NCBI GenBank assembly: GCA_902729315.2
Contig: LR746276.1
Location: 3,578,169-3,642,168 of the forward strand
Source of the DNA: Spirodela intermedia
Lineage: Eukaryota > Streptophyta > Magnoliopsida > Alismatales > Araceae
DNA length: 64,000 nucleotides
Direction: 5' to 3'
Shown here: positions 26,081-40,600 of the stretch, in pieces
Numbering within the stretch: position 1 is the stretch's first letter
How the letters are laid out: every line of letters starts with the position of its first letter
Made by a program: the position numbers and the translations under genes
The notes under the pieces: generated by a model
Seen by the model: only the letters and a program-made list of their open reading frames with translations
Databases searched by the model: none
Told to the model about the DNA's origin: nothing

Positions 26081-28039
26081 GTCGTAAGGCTGAAATTATC
26101 TTTTTTACTTTTAACTTAATTTTCACTTAATTTAGTGACACTTTATACAATTTCAAATTTCTAAAATCTTCTTCATTCAGTTACGATTCTTCTAGCTTTC
26201 CTTATTAAAGCGTCTGTAACCACTTATGTAAGAATCACTGAGTCAAACTCTATTTCCACCTGAATTGCATTCCTCATAGCGTTGATGTCATCTTAACATT
26301 TGCACCCTTATTTTCTTTTTTCATGAATTCTTAAATATATTTTATCTTTATTATTTCCTCTAAAAATTATAAAAAATTATATTCTTTTAATAAAATTATA
26401 AAATATTACCCGGTATTATTTTACATCCTTGTGTTCTACTTGAAAATTTTCCACTATTTTTGGAACCTTTTATCTAATTATAATGAATTTATTTGTTTTA
26501 AAATATTTCTAAAAAATTAAAAATTGATATTTTCTAATTTTATAAATTTTAAATTTACATGATTTATTATACGATGACTAAATCACATCAGCATGCTAAC
26601 TGAATCATTATCTTTTATATATTCAAGAGTAAAATACTAGTTGGACAAGGATGTCAAATGCATCATTATTTTAATCATATTCTACCTAAATGTAAAGTAT
26701 TAATATTATAAATAATATTAATCTTTGTGAATTCTACATCCTCATTGGTCATCAATATGAGAAGATATTTCCAAATGATTTTCTCATTCAACAAGCAATG
26801 ACTACTATTTAAGGAATTGAGGATGCTTGAGTATAAAGACATGTAGAAATGTACTTAATTAATAAGATGATTTTTGGTTGGCTTTTTTTGATTTTGTCAA
26901 TCAGTTAATCATGTACAGTTAACTTTGGCTTACATAAAGGTGCCAAATCACCCATATTTTGTGACACTAACAACATCTATCAATTATCATCCAAAATTTA
27001 ATATTTAAAGACTTTATAAAGGATTGTATATTTACCATTGAAAAACATGCAACCTTTTTAGTCATTACTTAATGCCAAAGTAAATAATTAGATTTACTTT
27101 CTTATCGGTATTGCATTGCTAAATTTCAGGGAGTATCAAAATCAACCATAACTTGTCTTGACCCCTTTGCTAAGTGCTAGTTTCACAAGCACATTTATAC
27201 AAAGAAGGTAGAAATGAGAATTTAGCAAAATATGTCACCTTTCATTGATGCCAAAGATGTTGGTACATAATTTTAAATAGAAAATGGTGACCTGTCTTCA
27301 TTTTTTTTGGCTATAAGCCAAATGAATGGGCTAGTAAATTTAGTGGTCAAAAGAATGTTAGAATGCTACACAAATAAATTTCAAAATTAGCCGTCTTAGA
27401 GGTAGTGCATGGCATACCATCTTACTCCATAGTTCTACATGTTGGATTCATGGATGAGACAAACAAGTGACAAAGAACTGAAAGGAAAATGAGGTAATGT
27501 AGATAGGCACCAAATTGATAGCAGCTTTAAAGGTGGCCAATGGGTGAGCTAGAAATTGTATTTTAAGCATTTTAGCATAGAATAAATGCTTAAAGTATTT
27601 AGACAACCAGAAAAATTCTACACTTCTTCTTGTCTCAATGACCTCCATGTGCTTTCTTTGTGTCTACATTGAGATTAAGGTGCGCCTAACATGAGATACT
27701 CAACATTGTCTCCATTGTCTGACTTTGGATAAAGAGGAGATACTTGATAACTAGAAATTATTTTATATTTGACTGAATTTTTTTTGAGTAGGAGAATCTA
27801 AGAGAGTGGGCTCGTCAACATAGTGGAACCCAACCTAAAACATCAAACAATTCTAAGAATGAAACTCAAGAGGATTAATTCTATTTCAAGAAAAAGTATC
27901 CTAGTGATTTCTATAAGTCCAAGGTCAAACGTAATTAGTGAGTGTCTTGAATTTTATTGTCCCTATGTTATGAAGATTTGAAAGAATAATTGGGTATATG
28001 TAGATATATATATACCCAAATAATCTTTATAGAGATGTT

Positions 28040-28058
28040 CATATATATATATATATAC

Positions 28059-28093
<35 letters not shown>
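28040..28093. repeat. Compound (AT)n-(AG)n microsatellite
   Basis: An (AT)n run at 28040-28058 is followed directly by about 17 AG units to 28093. It lies in intergenic DNA with no gene nearby. Confidence 0.9.
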
Positions 28094-28095
<2 letters not shown>

Positions 28096-28959
28096 TACAT
28101 AAATACCAAAACTGTAATTAATGCTGATAGTGTAGGTTGTGTAAAGCCAAGCTAAAATCCAGTAACTCTAATCTATTGGAAACATCCATTTTTGCTCTTC
28201 TCCATCATCAAATAAAAATTTCCCCTATATTATTAGTGGATTATCTTCACTTTCCCCAATTTAAAGATTAGCAAGTGCATTCATTCCCTACATATTCTCT
28301 TAAAAGTAAACGTAATAAAAGCGTAATTTGGCATTTCAAGGTCTATATCCTAAGGATATTTTTGGCTCTTCAAGGAATGGCACTTTGGACAGATTATTGT
28401 TGCCCAACTAAAAAAGAAAATAATATTATAGCCATGTTCTCCCTTTGTAGTTGCCGAAATCCTGTGGTTTAAAAGCAATTTGACTGGAATGAAATCTACC
28501 ATGAGTTAGACTTTGAGGTAAGCAGAATTCTTGAATGTCATTTCTTAAGAATGCATATTTACAGTCAAGAACATGACTAAAGTTGCCACAGATCTCCATC
28601 ACAAATGTCTCAAATTTGTGGAACGATATTCCAGTTACTTAATTAGACAGAAAGGTTTCAAGCTACATTTTATTTAGTTATATTTTCTATCAGGTGTGTA
28701 ATTCAGACCAGCTTCTTGAATCGAATAAACTACATGATGCTAGGGCAGACTAAGTCACCATTGCTATTTTCTCAATCAATAGTCCTTGACATTAGTGGCT
28801 ACTAATGTCTGAAGATATTTTGGTCAATCTTCATGGTCGATCAATATGCACAGCAAACTACAGAAGGAACTACAATAGGGAACGAAGTTTCCTTCACGCG
28901 CAGTAAACCTCGACTCAATTGCAGTGTATGGGGACTCATGCATTATACATATTTTTTCT

Positions 28960-29640
28960 TTTCTATTCTTTATTACTATAGTTTCTTTTTCTCAGTTCAG
29001 TGAGGCCCATTTCAGTCGGCCCATGCTTTTTCAATCAGTAATAAACCAGACCGGTTCAGCCCATTATGGCCTAGACCAGTCCAGTTCTCCCTGTAATTGA
29101 GGTATAAAACCTGGTCCCTACCCCTCTCTATAGGTAATACGAAATTAGGGCTTGGGCCGATCTTTCTTTATCTCTCCATCTCTCAATCAAAGGATTCCCG
29201 AAGACTGGAGGAGAACGTGCTGCGGCTATCCGTTGTGCAAGTTCTCACATAGTGCTGTAAGTGGTATTATTTTCGTTTCTGGTTTTTATCAAAGATCCAA
29301 TTTCACTTGATCAGAGGTTGCAAGACGCAATACCTAGGCAGTGGCAGTGGCAGTGGCAGTAGAGTAGAGTAGAGAGAGAAGAAACATCTCTGTATCGGAG
29401 TAGGTCAGGAATTGACCGAACAATTGTAAATTCAAGTGTCCTACTCCAGTGATCTGGGAGCTATCTTCTGGGTATGGGTCCATTGTATCATAAGGACCTC
29501 TACGTCCTTGGGCTGCAATATCCCCATATGTTGGATAGTCAACGACATAAAGTATCATCTTGAATAAAGAGCAGCCGTTGGGGAAGTCCCTTCTGAGAGC
29601 GAGAGCTATGGCTCTGAAATTATGCATCACCGATTCCAAG
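28960..29640. other. Unrecognised transcript-like/retroelement-like segment
   Basis: A TATAAAA box-like motif at about 29102 is followed by a leader-like CT-rich stretch (TTAGGGCTTGGG, TCTTTATCTCTCCATCTCTC) and then TAAGTGGTATTATTTTCG, reminiscent of the end of a plant LTR. Next comes a GTGGCA/GTAGA simple repeat (29339-29375). On the opposite strand an open frame of about 100 codons (29639-29334; contains YPTYGDIAAQGRRGPYDT) is more complex than chance text, but I recognise no family. It may be a solo LTR plus decayed coding remnant. Low confidence. Confidence 0.3.
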
Positions 29641-31149
29641 AAGATGAGAAGGAATCACTTTGGTCATGTTTCTTCAATGGTTAGAACCTTCAATTTTGGA
29701 ATGATTGGATTGTATGTCCCAAAAGGCTATTTTATCTAAAATGGAGCAATTTGAGGGTTAAATATTTCATGCGTCCTCTAGAAGAGAAAAGATTCATATA
29801 GAGCTCTAAGTCAATCAGCCTAGGCAGGCATGCCTGATGATCGGCTATCTGATGGCTAGACTATATAAATAGAGATTAACAAGTTATATAGCATGTCAAG
29901 TTGGGGAAATGAAGGAGTTTTTCTTTACAATTGTCACAAATTGACTTTACACGTAGAGTAGAGGTTTGCCCTTGTGATTAGGGTGGATAACCTTTGACCC
30001 ACATATGAGGAAACAAGGACTTTTCTATAAGTTTCTTGCAATGAAGTAGTGTTCGAGTTGACATTGTAGACAGACCACTCACTTAAATCTCAAATGAGGT
30101 AGGAAAGAACCAAAAAACCTAGAAGATATAACTGTTTCAAAATCCTGCATCCTCTTCTCTCTCAAGAACCAAATGACATTGCTAAATTCTGCCATCCGTT
30201 TACTAAACTTGTAGCTAGCAACAACTACTTCCAACTCAAGAGAAGGATATCTTTTGAGAATCATACATCCCTTATCACAAGGTCATAAGAATGTTGATAA
30301 CTATTTTATTGTCATCAACTAATCTCTCTCTATTTCCTACATTAATAGACGGTGACAAATACTCCTCATCTCTCTCTCTCACTACATATAGATTAAGAGA
30401 CAGACACTGAACGAACATATTCAATCCTAAATTAACTTGAAGAGAAACGTACTCGAATGAAGTTCATCTCCCCATGAATTCATTGGAAGAAGTGTGGAAT
30501 ATAAAGAAGGTGGCCATTTAGTTAGAAGAATGAGGCTTCCCTATAGATAAAATGACACAACTTCCCATCACAATATCAGAATATTTTTTCTGCAACTAAT
30601 GTCATCCTTGTTTCCTTGGCCATCTCTGTCTCTCTCGCTTTATCTGTATCTATGGAAGCATAGACTGCCATAACCCTCTCATATGTGAAATTACAAAAAT
30701 ACCCTTTTCATCATTGTAACATGGAGTGGAGCTGATATTTTGGAGTTTAAGCATTGAACTATAAAGATGAAGCGTTTCAAGCTCTTGAGGACAGTGTCAA
30801 CATTGTGCTGATGATCGAATGATATTAGCAGATTCATTATATTCGAAAATACCAAACTAGCGATTCCACACCTGCCACCTAGACGACAATGGATCGCAGT
30901 GTGCTTCGCGTCTGGCCCAAGTGGAATAATTTTTTCGATTTTCTGCCACCAGACAGTGGACATGATGTTTACTATAATATCAAACAGAAGTACGAAGAGC
31001 CAACGTTGTACGTGCCAAGAACTTACAAAAGCTCCATATGAATATTTGACCAAATGTCCTTATACACATCAAGAATATTCCAGTCAAAGAAAGAAGGATC
31101 AACGAAAGGAAAACCATAATTTTTAATAACCAAACATAATATACCATAT

Positions 31150-34100
31150 TTACCTAATACATGAAGGCAAGGTGACCCCGTGGCACAAAAATGCCAGCAA
31201 AACATAGATCACAACCAAAAGTAGGAGGATCAACAATATCCTGCAGGTTGAATGACGCCAGACGTTAAAAAGTAATAGACATGTGTGAAACAATATTTAG
31301 AGTAAGGCACTTAATTCAGGATATTCTACTCGTTCTAGTATTATTGTGACTCATTCAGAGGAAAGTAAGACTTTTGTTGCGTTTTCTAGCAATCTAGTGG
31401 GGATAAACAAAGCATTTAATCTCGGATGCCAAAGAAACAGCTTTCATTGCCATCCTACTTCATTCTTATTCAATCAGAAATCATCATCAACTTTACACAA
31501 GTTCTCATAATATAGGCCTCTATTTCTTCTACCTTGCACTTCTGGCTGTCTAAATCCCAGTAATTTTAAAGGAAACTATTAATAGCCTCTAAAATGAGAG
31601 AACTTACATCAGCTTTACGTTTCTCCACCATACAGAGTTTCTGAAACGGCGAGCTTGCTTCCTGAATCGATGAGTGTTTGCTTGCATATTTGTAGTCTTG
31701 TCCACGAGCAGTTCTAGCCGGTCACCTCTTTCTAGAACCTTGTCGATGTTCTCAACCATCACATTACGCACCTGTGGAAAACGTGAGATGAAATACTTTG
31801 ATCACAAAATAGATCTTGAAGAATCAGTTTACTGTAGGAAGAAAATGATTAGACTAACAACATCTTTATTATCTGAGGCATAAGTATAGTCAAACCAAGA
31901 ACATGTCTCACACAAGTAGTACAGAGATTATAGGGTACAGAAACTATCTCGAATGCAACAAAATCTCAAGTAGGGATACATCTCTTTTGTAATTGTAGCT
32001 TTCTAACTACCACCACGAAACATCATGACACAAACTGATCAATTTTGGTTATAGAACTAAATACAAACGGCGGGAAAATATTTTTTCAAAAATTTCCCAG
32101 TGATTAAAATCACATGCTGTGATGGCGTACACCTGAACTGCCAAACAAGAATAAAAATACGCCTCAGCCCCACTAAGAGCAGTGGTAACAAGATAATTGT
32201 GCCTTGCATAAAAAGAGAAAAAGGAGTGAAATAAGCACATATCAAGAGTGAACACATCAGAGCAAGATAACAAGGTAAGAGAATGAAAAATAAATATAAA
32301 AAGAAATAATAGAGTGACGAGTCATTAATGAGATAAATCCTATTGCTTCTAAAAGAGAGTAAAATGGGTAATTAGGTTCAACTAAAAAAAAAATTCGTAC
32401 CAAACTTGCATAATTCTGTATATTCCTACTTAGGGGTCAAGTGTCTGATTGATTCTGAGAACGAAATCCACTGGTTTAAATAGAAGAGAGTACACTTATA
32501 CCCAATCAGGTTTTAGCTGGACAGTCTGATTCCTTCACAAAACGCATAAGGAATCCAATGCCCACATATTCCATGATGTAACCATTGGTCAAACTGATCA
32601 AATTCCATGATAACTTTATCCTACCCTGGCTCTGTCTTTCATCCTCTGCAATACTACACATTGGTATACGCTACGGAAAAAATGTCCCACTCAAAATTTA
32701 GTGCCTCAATGAATATAATGACCTTCACGTAGATTTTTTTTCCAGATTATAAAGTTGTCTTTCAAGTAAATTAAATTTACTTGCTGAAATTCCATGTCAA
32801 CTAAAATCAGTAATTAACAAAGTTTCATGACGAATGTTCAACAAACTGGTCGATTAAGGGCTTGTGAAGCCCCCATGTCAAGTGGAACATCTCAAACAAT
32901 ATTTTGAGAGAAGATGAACCAACCACATTAAGAAGACAAGTTAATAAACCAACCTAAATTTTACCTACCAACCATCCCAATATGAGTCCACCTCCTTATT
33001 TTTGTCAGTTTTTGCTTTATGCTCCAGTTCCTTTAACATTTCTCATCTCTCCCTCTATCGTGGGAGAAAGTATAAGTAACACACAATATGGCATGGATTC
33101 TACGAATACTTCAGTCTGAATAAACTAGCCACAATTATGGCTTAGCTTGGCTCCGGTGTGCTCACTTCAACGTTTGCAACTTCAAGAAGAACTAATGATT
33201 TAAAGTATGGTTATTTTTCACATTAGTAAACACCAATGCATTCTTTTCTTATTACTACAGGCATGGTTTCAAGTAATAACCCATTAAGAATTCACTTTGG
33301 GGGTTTTGCTTTTCTTCATCTAGTACAATTACCTTCAATAATTTTTTTAGCAATGACAACAACAAGGTAATCGATTACCTGGTTCATTTCACCTCTGAGG
33401 CGATTCATCCTGTCTGCATTTGGGTCATTTGAGTAGTAGTCCATTTGTTGACTAAGAATCCGAGAAAATTCATCATTCATCCCATAGGCAGGTGCAGTGT
33501 GGCAAGCACGGCCGTATGTCTTTACAAACCTTGCATGGATGTCCTCTAGAAAGGAAAAAGGGATTCTACCTGCAAAAGAGAGACCAGAAAAGATATATTC
33601 ATTCGGTGGCCCAACAAGTATGACGCCATGGTCGTGAAAGAATGGATCAATGGTTTGCCCTATAAAATCCCTTTGATTCATTTATATAATAAAAATCAGT
33701 AGAAATCTATTCTGATAAGAATCAGTCAACTCCAATCACTTCTGACTCCACTGAAGTAGGAAGAGAAATGCTGCACCAAGATCCCATTGAGTCATCCTAC
33801 ACCGAACGATGGTTCAAGAGATAAAAATATATTTTTAAGGTAAAATTAATGAAAAACTTCAAGCTTTTCATGGGAAAATTATTGACGCATGTCAAGCTCT
33901 CTTTTAAGCCACAGAATTGTATTACTGTTGGCGCTAATTCCATAATACAAAATCATGAGGGAAGATACAATTAGAACACATAACGAAAATAAAAGGAATG
34001 AAATGTAGAGCACTGGCTGCTTGACACATTGAAGAAGGAATATCCGGAAAAGAATCTTCACGAAAAATTCTTACGTTCCTGGTCACCTAGAATCTTCGAA

Positions 34101-34667
34101 CCAGTTTCGAAACTAATAGGATTTAAATACGTATATCTTGAAGAATGGGCTCATCCAGGATCTAGGAATCCTTCAACCGCAGGAGACAAGCAAACAGAAA
34201 ATGCAGACATCCTTCCCGTCCCCCAGACGACATGTAAACCGCAAAGATCTCGATTAGCATTGAAGAGGGGATTCGAGGGCTATCACAAAGAGGAAATGTC
34301 GAAATCCAGGCGCTACTCGTCCCCGGAAGAATATTAAAAACCTCATTGACCGTTAGCGAACAAAGAGTAGTATTTTGGAGCATCAAAATTTCAAAAGCAG
34401 AGAGAGAGAGAGAGAGAGTTATGTAGGTAGGTTTGATCGGAGCTCACGGCCGGCGGCGTCGTCAGCCACGCAGAGGACAGTGATGCCGTCGGTGCGCTTG
34501 ACGTGGAAGATGTAGCGGTCCTGGGAGTAGGAAACATGGCTGTCCTCACCGCTGGGAATTCTTTCCAGGACCTGACGGGAGATGGTGCTTGCGTTGGCCA
34601 GGGCCCCTCCGGTGAACTCTGCCAGCACCACCGATCCCCTCGCCACCAGCGCGAATAGGATCGCCAT
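31150..34667 (-). CDS. VAMP71: VAMP71-type longin R-SNARE (221 aa, four exons)
   Basis: Coding exons on the minus strand are 34667-34448, 33569-33379, 31771-31608 and 31240-31150 (TAA). All phases match and the 221-residue product has the usual VAMP7 length. Residues 1-~110 are the longin domain (MAILFALVARGSVVLAEFTG, SYSQDRYIFHVKRTDGITVL, GRRIPFSFLEDIHARFVKTY, AYGMNDEFSRILSQQMDYYS). Residues about 130-190 are the SNARE motif (VRNVMVENIDKVLERGDRLE, LLVDKTTNMQ), with the zero-layer Arg at 152. FRKQARRFRNSVWWRN precedes a C-terminal anchor (about 193-211) and a short luminal CHGVTLPSCIR tail. FRKQARRFR and SVWWRN are hallmarks of VAMP711-713 rather than VAMP72 or the more diverged VAMP714. Known members act in fusion at the vacuole and late endosome, including stomatal and stress trafficking. 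The last exon is small and lies 367 bases from exon 3; it is identified by phase, the hydrophobic run and the LPSC ending. Confidence 0.95.
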
Positions 34668-37600
34668 CGCCTTATTCCCCCCCTTTCCCTCTTCTCTCCC
34701 TCCTCCGCTCTGCGAAGAGGAGCGAACAAACAGGAAAGAACGGTTGTCTTCTTATTTGTCCACGAAAAAAGATATTTCTAATGTTCTTTATCACACTGAT
34801 AACTTAACCCGTCCTTCTTAGCAATTGCGGAAATTGAGAGGACACCCGGATGGCGTCACTTATGGAAGAAGGATAGTGATCCAGATTAGATGATCCGGAG
34901 GAATATTGGAACGCAAGGGAGACGGGGCTCACAATGATTGGGCAACTACGTCCAAAGTGCGGGCCCCGAAACTACATTATCCTCACTTATTAACGTGACC
35001 GTTTTCTTCTTGCGTCATTAATCACTAAGAAAGGAATTAAATAGTTATATTTTTACAACAAGAATGAGCTTATATTCCTTTCTTTGCAACAAGTTTATGA
35101 TATAAAATGGAAATATTCATCTTCCTAGAAAAACGAGAATACTACATTTCTAAATTCTAAGATGCATCAGCAACGAATTATTTCATAAACTATACATAAA
35201 CACCTAATCATTTTCATTATGTTGCCAATAATATCTCGTGATTGTACTGACCATTATTTGTCTGTGGAATAATTTCTTGAAATTGGGTCACAAATTTTTT
35301 AATTCCAATTGATAAATAGTGTTCATATAATTAATAAGAAAAAAATCATAAACTAATGAATATTTATATTTCAGAAATAAAAATGAGATTTGGAAGTCCC
35401 ATTTTGAATTCCTATTTTAAATTACCAAAACATAATATTAAACTGAATTTAATTTTTTTATTAATATGTACAGAAATTCAAACTTCATTATTAAAACTGC
35501 ACAATAATATTGTTCAAAATTGGACAACAAAATTTGAAATTCCATTCTTTTCTAGGCGAACTAGCAAGTAGAAGACAAATATCATTAAAGAACTGGCATA
35601 CATAGGAATTAAATATTTATGAAACACACTTATGAAATTTTTTTTTAAAAATAATGATATAGGAATACATAATGAATACATATCATAAATAATTTTTAAA
35701 GTGAGGTCGTTTTCTAAAATTACATAAATGGTATATGAGAAGCAAGTCCCTTTCGAGGAAACCCTACTATTTCTTTAGTTGAATGTGTGATTTTCTGAAT
35801 TTTCCCTTCTAAGATATGTGTCTAGAATTAATTGTTTCCAATGGTGCTGCAATCTTGGTGTGACCACAGCTTAAAATGTGTCATTGTGTTGACTGCCAAA
35901 CGAAAAAAAATATATCTTTTCCCAATTAGGAGATGCTATTTTCGAATTTATTTGTGAGTGGGGCATTCTAGAAAATATTACCATTGACAGCCATAATCCA
36001 AAGCATAGTCTCATAAGAGCCTTGTTCCACGTTTTAGTTTTTTTTCATTACCTATTGAATCTTAATTCTCAATAATGCTCAATCCTTTTAAGTGGACACC
36101 CAACTTCATGAGGATATGACACTAAGAAACTAGAATACCATTAAGGATAGTAATGGATGGATATCAGAAAAGGATAAAAGTTGCCAAACAAATTATACAC
36201 AAAAGTGTATACAACTTGTTTGTTAGTAAGTGTTGACTTCTATGTTACAGTTTATTCCACAAGCAAATGGTCATCATTTATCATTTCAATAGAGTAACAT
36301 AAAAATAAAATGAGAATTTTTATTTTCCCACATATTGATACATTATTGTGTATTAATGAGCACCAATGAATTTTAATTAAAAAACTTTTGACATTTGTAA
36401 GACCCTCATCACAGTCTAATGCCATAGTTCTTGGATATATCAATTCTTTTTGAAATAATAATCATGTTTTTTCCTTGTAGACAACCGAACTTGAGAATTG
36501 TTTTTATAAGATACATTGTTAGGATGTTACTAATAGATTAAAAAACATGGTGTGATAGAATAGAAAGTCAAATTTCTGGTACTAAGATTGGAGCTGAATT
36601 ACACTTGTGAAAGATAAAATCAAGAACATGTGCTTAAAGAGCTCTATTGGTTGGGTGTTAAGGAACTTTAAGTTTGATGGGTTCCATTAAATTTTGTGGG
36701 CATTATGTGTAAATTTAATATAGCACTAATGGGCTTTAAAATCAATCAGCCAAGACTTACAAAGGCCTTTCTAAGAGGGAATTTGTCAAAGTTGTAAGAC
36801 TACTAAATGGCTCTACATATTTCAGAAAACCTTCATAGAACTTTGGCTTAGTGATTACTTTTAGAGATTTTTCCTTTAGCCTATTTTTTACCTTGAAAAT
36901 GTAGGGAGATCAAGCCAATCTTGCCCATTGGGGTAACTCAACATTGAGTATGCAAAAAATACTTTTTTAAAGGGAAAAGTTATGTTTTAATGATCCAGAA
37001 ACTTTCAAATTGTGTTTAAAACATCCCATATAATGTGGCATCTAAATGAGTCTCATGTAGCTAGTGCCCACTAGTTATGCCTAAAAAACAAACATGGATA
37101 CAAAAAAGTTATGATTAATGAGAATGTAGAGATTTATATCTCCAACAATAAAATCTTCATTGTCAACATCCTAGTCATTTCAAGTGACACAAATCTAATT
37201 AGCAATAAATTGAGAGGGAAATAATGGCAAATAATAATGCCATACAAAGGAGAGAAGACACAGTGTAACATGTAGGAGAAGCATATATTCATGCCATTAA
37301 ATTCTAATAACGATTTCAATCCATAAGAATCTTTACTTATGCACAATCTTACTTACATAAATAATGGCATGTACAAACGTGGTAAAAAATATATGGGCAA
37401 GGATTACTATTTAGAGAGGGCTAGAATCACATAGGCTTGCCATCTCACATGTGCTAATACCTATTGACTTTATCTGTTTCTATTGAGGTAATGATTAGAC
37501 CTATTTTTGATGATTTAAGGGACAATTCAAAGAATTTATGTAGGATAGAATATGAATTTCAAAATTAGAGAGCATGCAATTAGGAAAATTTGAGTGGAAT

Positions 37601-40600
37601 ATTTAGTCTTCCTCAAACTAAATAGATATTGAAAGTTAAGGCTTACATGATCTTCTAATAGTTTATAGAGTGTATTCTTCAGCATTCAGCCTATTTCAAG
37701 TATAGCTGATTTTATCACTCAAATGTAGCCCAATTAGATGCAACCCGATTAAGCTTATAGGCTTGGTCCATTAACATGAAAATATTGAGTCATAAAGGCT
37801 TACTCTACTATTTGAATGTTTCTGGCCCACTAAGTTCAGATAAATGATGTCTAGTAGGCACCAAATCAGTGAAGCCCAAAGCCTGAAGCGACCTAAACTC
37901 TATGCAGTTATTAAGGCCCAAAGTTTGGTAATATCTACATCTGAACCAACCATTGAAGCCAAGATTATATGAAGGCCCAATAAAAAGTAGCAATTGAGCA
38001 AAATGCTAGTCCAACAAGCCAAAAGATAAAATGAGGTTGTCACCAAAATTAGGTCATGGAAAAAGTAAGAATCACAAAGAGAGAGAGGGAGAGAGAGAGA
38101 GAGAGAACAACCTACGTCTTTCTCCTCCAACTCAAATTCAATAAGTTTCAGTGGCCTTGAGCGTGAATATCAGCAAAGAATCATCTCCCGCTCAATCATC
38201 CATGAGCTCACAAGGTCTAGTTATTGTTCTAGTTGATATCTCTCAAAATAGATGGTACTACCTCTCACCAAGGCTTGGCTATATGCATTGTATTCTTAGT
38301 TGTTGTGTGAGTCTATGTATTGTGTTTGGCTATTTTGTGAGCATCTATGATATGCTTGGTCATTGTATGAGCACTCGTGGTGTCTCAAATATTGCATGAG
38401 CACATGTAGTGTGCCTAACCATTGTGTGAGTACCTATGATGTGCCCATTTGCTTTGTGAGCACCTGTGATATGGCCACTTGTAGTGTGCTCAATTGTGAT
38501 GTAAGCACTTGTGAGTGCTCACCTGAATGTGATGGTTTCCGAAACCAAATTTCTAATGGGGTTTTATAGACTCATGAACTCTATGGTGTAAGGAGAAGCT
38601 GATCCTAGAAAGTTGGTTGTAATAATATATGGTGATTAATGGAATGTATGAAAGAATATCTTAACAAAGATTGAAGTGACATTCTTATAGGAATAGATTC
38701 AATCCCTCATTTATCTATTTTTAACGAAGTAAATTATGAGCCAACAATTGAGTACAAGTTACCAAATTTGACTCTTCTAGGATTGGTTAGTCGAGGGAAA
38801 TAATAGGATATCAAGGTCCTTCATGTGTTTTCCATTATCCTCATTATAGATTTTGTCAACAAAAAACTTTATCATCATGATAAGTAAGCCAATTTTATAT
38901 ATAATGTCCAAGATATTTGCTTAATTTCTACTAATCTAGATGTTTGGCATCTTTATGTCTCTTTGTTGCAATAAACCCATACATAAAAGGAAAAGGTTTC
39001 CATGGATGGTCAACATGGGAGATACGAACAGTAAGGTCTATTGACATAAGATGTGGTTATGGTGGGTAAGGGCAAGAAGGGTAACGATTAAATATCTATT
39101 GCCAAATCTATGTTACCTTATTGCTAGCCTTTATTAGAACATAAACAAGGCAAGATAACAATGGACAGATGTTTAGATTTTTTTCTCATTTTTTTATCTT
39201 CATCATCACAAAACCCAACATATTAATCTTATTAAAGAGCTATATTAGAAAGTGAATTACATTGGGGAACATGATTTTTTAAGTTTTATTTATCTTTTCA
39301 TTCAAAGTCTGTATAAGCTCAAGACATGTAAGAGCTTTGGGCAGGCTCTAATGCTGATCAATCAATGAATACCAAAAGAAAAAATATATGAACTCAAGAG
39401 AAGTATGGTAAAGCTCCTTTTATTGAACAATCATCTTTCCCATGAGTGACCATATCATTTTCCTCATTTATTAGCTATGTTCTTTGTGTATTTAAGGAGG
39501 CATTGATTTGAAATTTTTCATAACCACTAATAAAACATCAATTTTATCAGCAATGATTCATATATTTTAGAGCTCTCAAGGACTCTTAAAAAACTTGGGA
39601 TGAAAAGACAGCGTAAAATCATAAAAGGCCTTTTTGACATGGAATGACCAATGTAAACCTTTGTGAGAGTATAATAGAAAAGAGTAGAAGAGAATAAAGA
39701 AAAGGACTCACCAACAATGCACCTCGAGGCGCTTCATTGAAGCATAATCTGTGTATCCCTTGATATGCAATGTGCAATGTAAACCTTTGTGAGAAAAAAT
39801 TTACTATCCTTATAACAATATCATCCTCTCTAATAACATAGACTTTTTATTTGTAAGTGATTTGATTTTCTTCTCATCCATCTAGTGAACTTCAATATAT
39901 TATTTTGCAACTAAATTCTATATAGGAAAATTAGTCACTTCATATGAAATTTAGATTTAACTCATAGTATCCTCTATTAATAAAAAAATATTATTTCCCA
40001 AGTTTAATGAATTTCATGAAGTTCAGATAAGACAAACTTATTTCAAAATACTTAGGACGTACAAATGGGCATGTTCAATTTTAATTAGCAATTATATGTA
40101 CCTAATTATCAATAATGACTTTATATTATTATTCTCAACAATATTATCTTGAAAAAAATTTTGTAGCTAAATGATTAAGGCACCATTATTTAGTGGACAT
40201 CAGAAAAAAACTAATGTCTAGATAAAAAGGGAGAAATAATGAGTACCCCTAGTTTGATATTATTGTCATGAATCAATTTTCAATTATTTGTGACTAATAA
40301 ATAATATGAAAAAGGGTCATTGTAAAAAGTACTATATACAATTGTGAACTTATTGCAGATACACGTTAAAAAATAATTATTGAGGTAATTTTCTTGAAAA
40401 TAAGTCGTTGCTCATGCAACTCATGATTGCTTTCTCATGTTTTAAAACTATAACATTCCATTCGATTGACCCATCTAGGTACACTCTAAGTAATCTTTGT
40501 GAGAAATAGTTATGCAATTTAAATGTTTAACCTTGCATGCCGACCCATGCAAACATCCTCTTCTGCTTAATGGGAAGATTGACTCGACCCTAACTGTAGC

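Larger units (their letters stand above)
23213..31149. other. Gene-poor AT-rich intergenic region with repeat remnants
   Basis: About 7.9 kb lies between the SPOC stop and the VAMP stop. The first few hundred bases are probable SPOC 3' UTR. The rest is dominated by AT-rich text, for example 24600-24900 and 26330-26640, with no supportable exon on either strand. Stretches such as 24890-25170 (CAAGTAGAGCCACAAGTAAG, TGATATGGGACTAAATTG) resemble decayed retroelement or MITE text, but no paired ends, primer-binding site or polymerase fragment is visible. Smaller repeats inside are listed separately. Confidence 0.6.
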
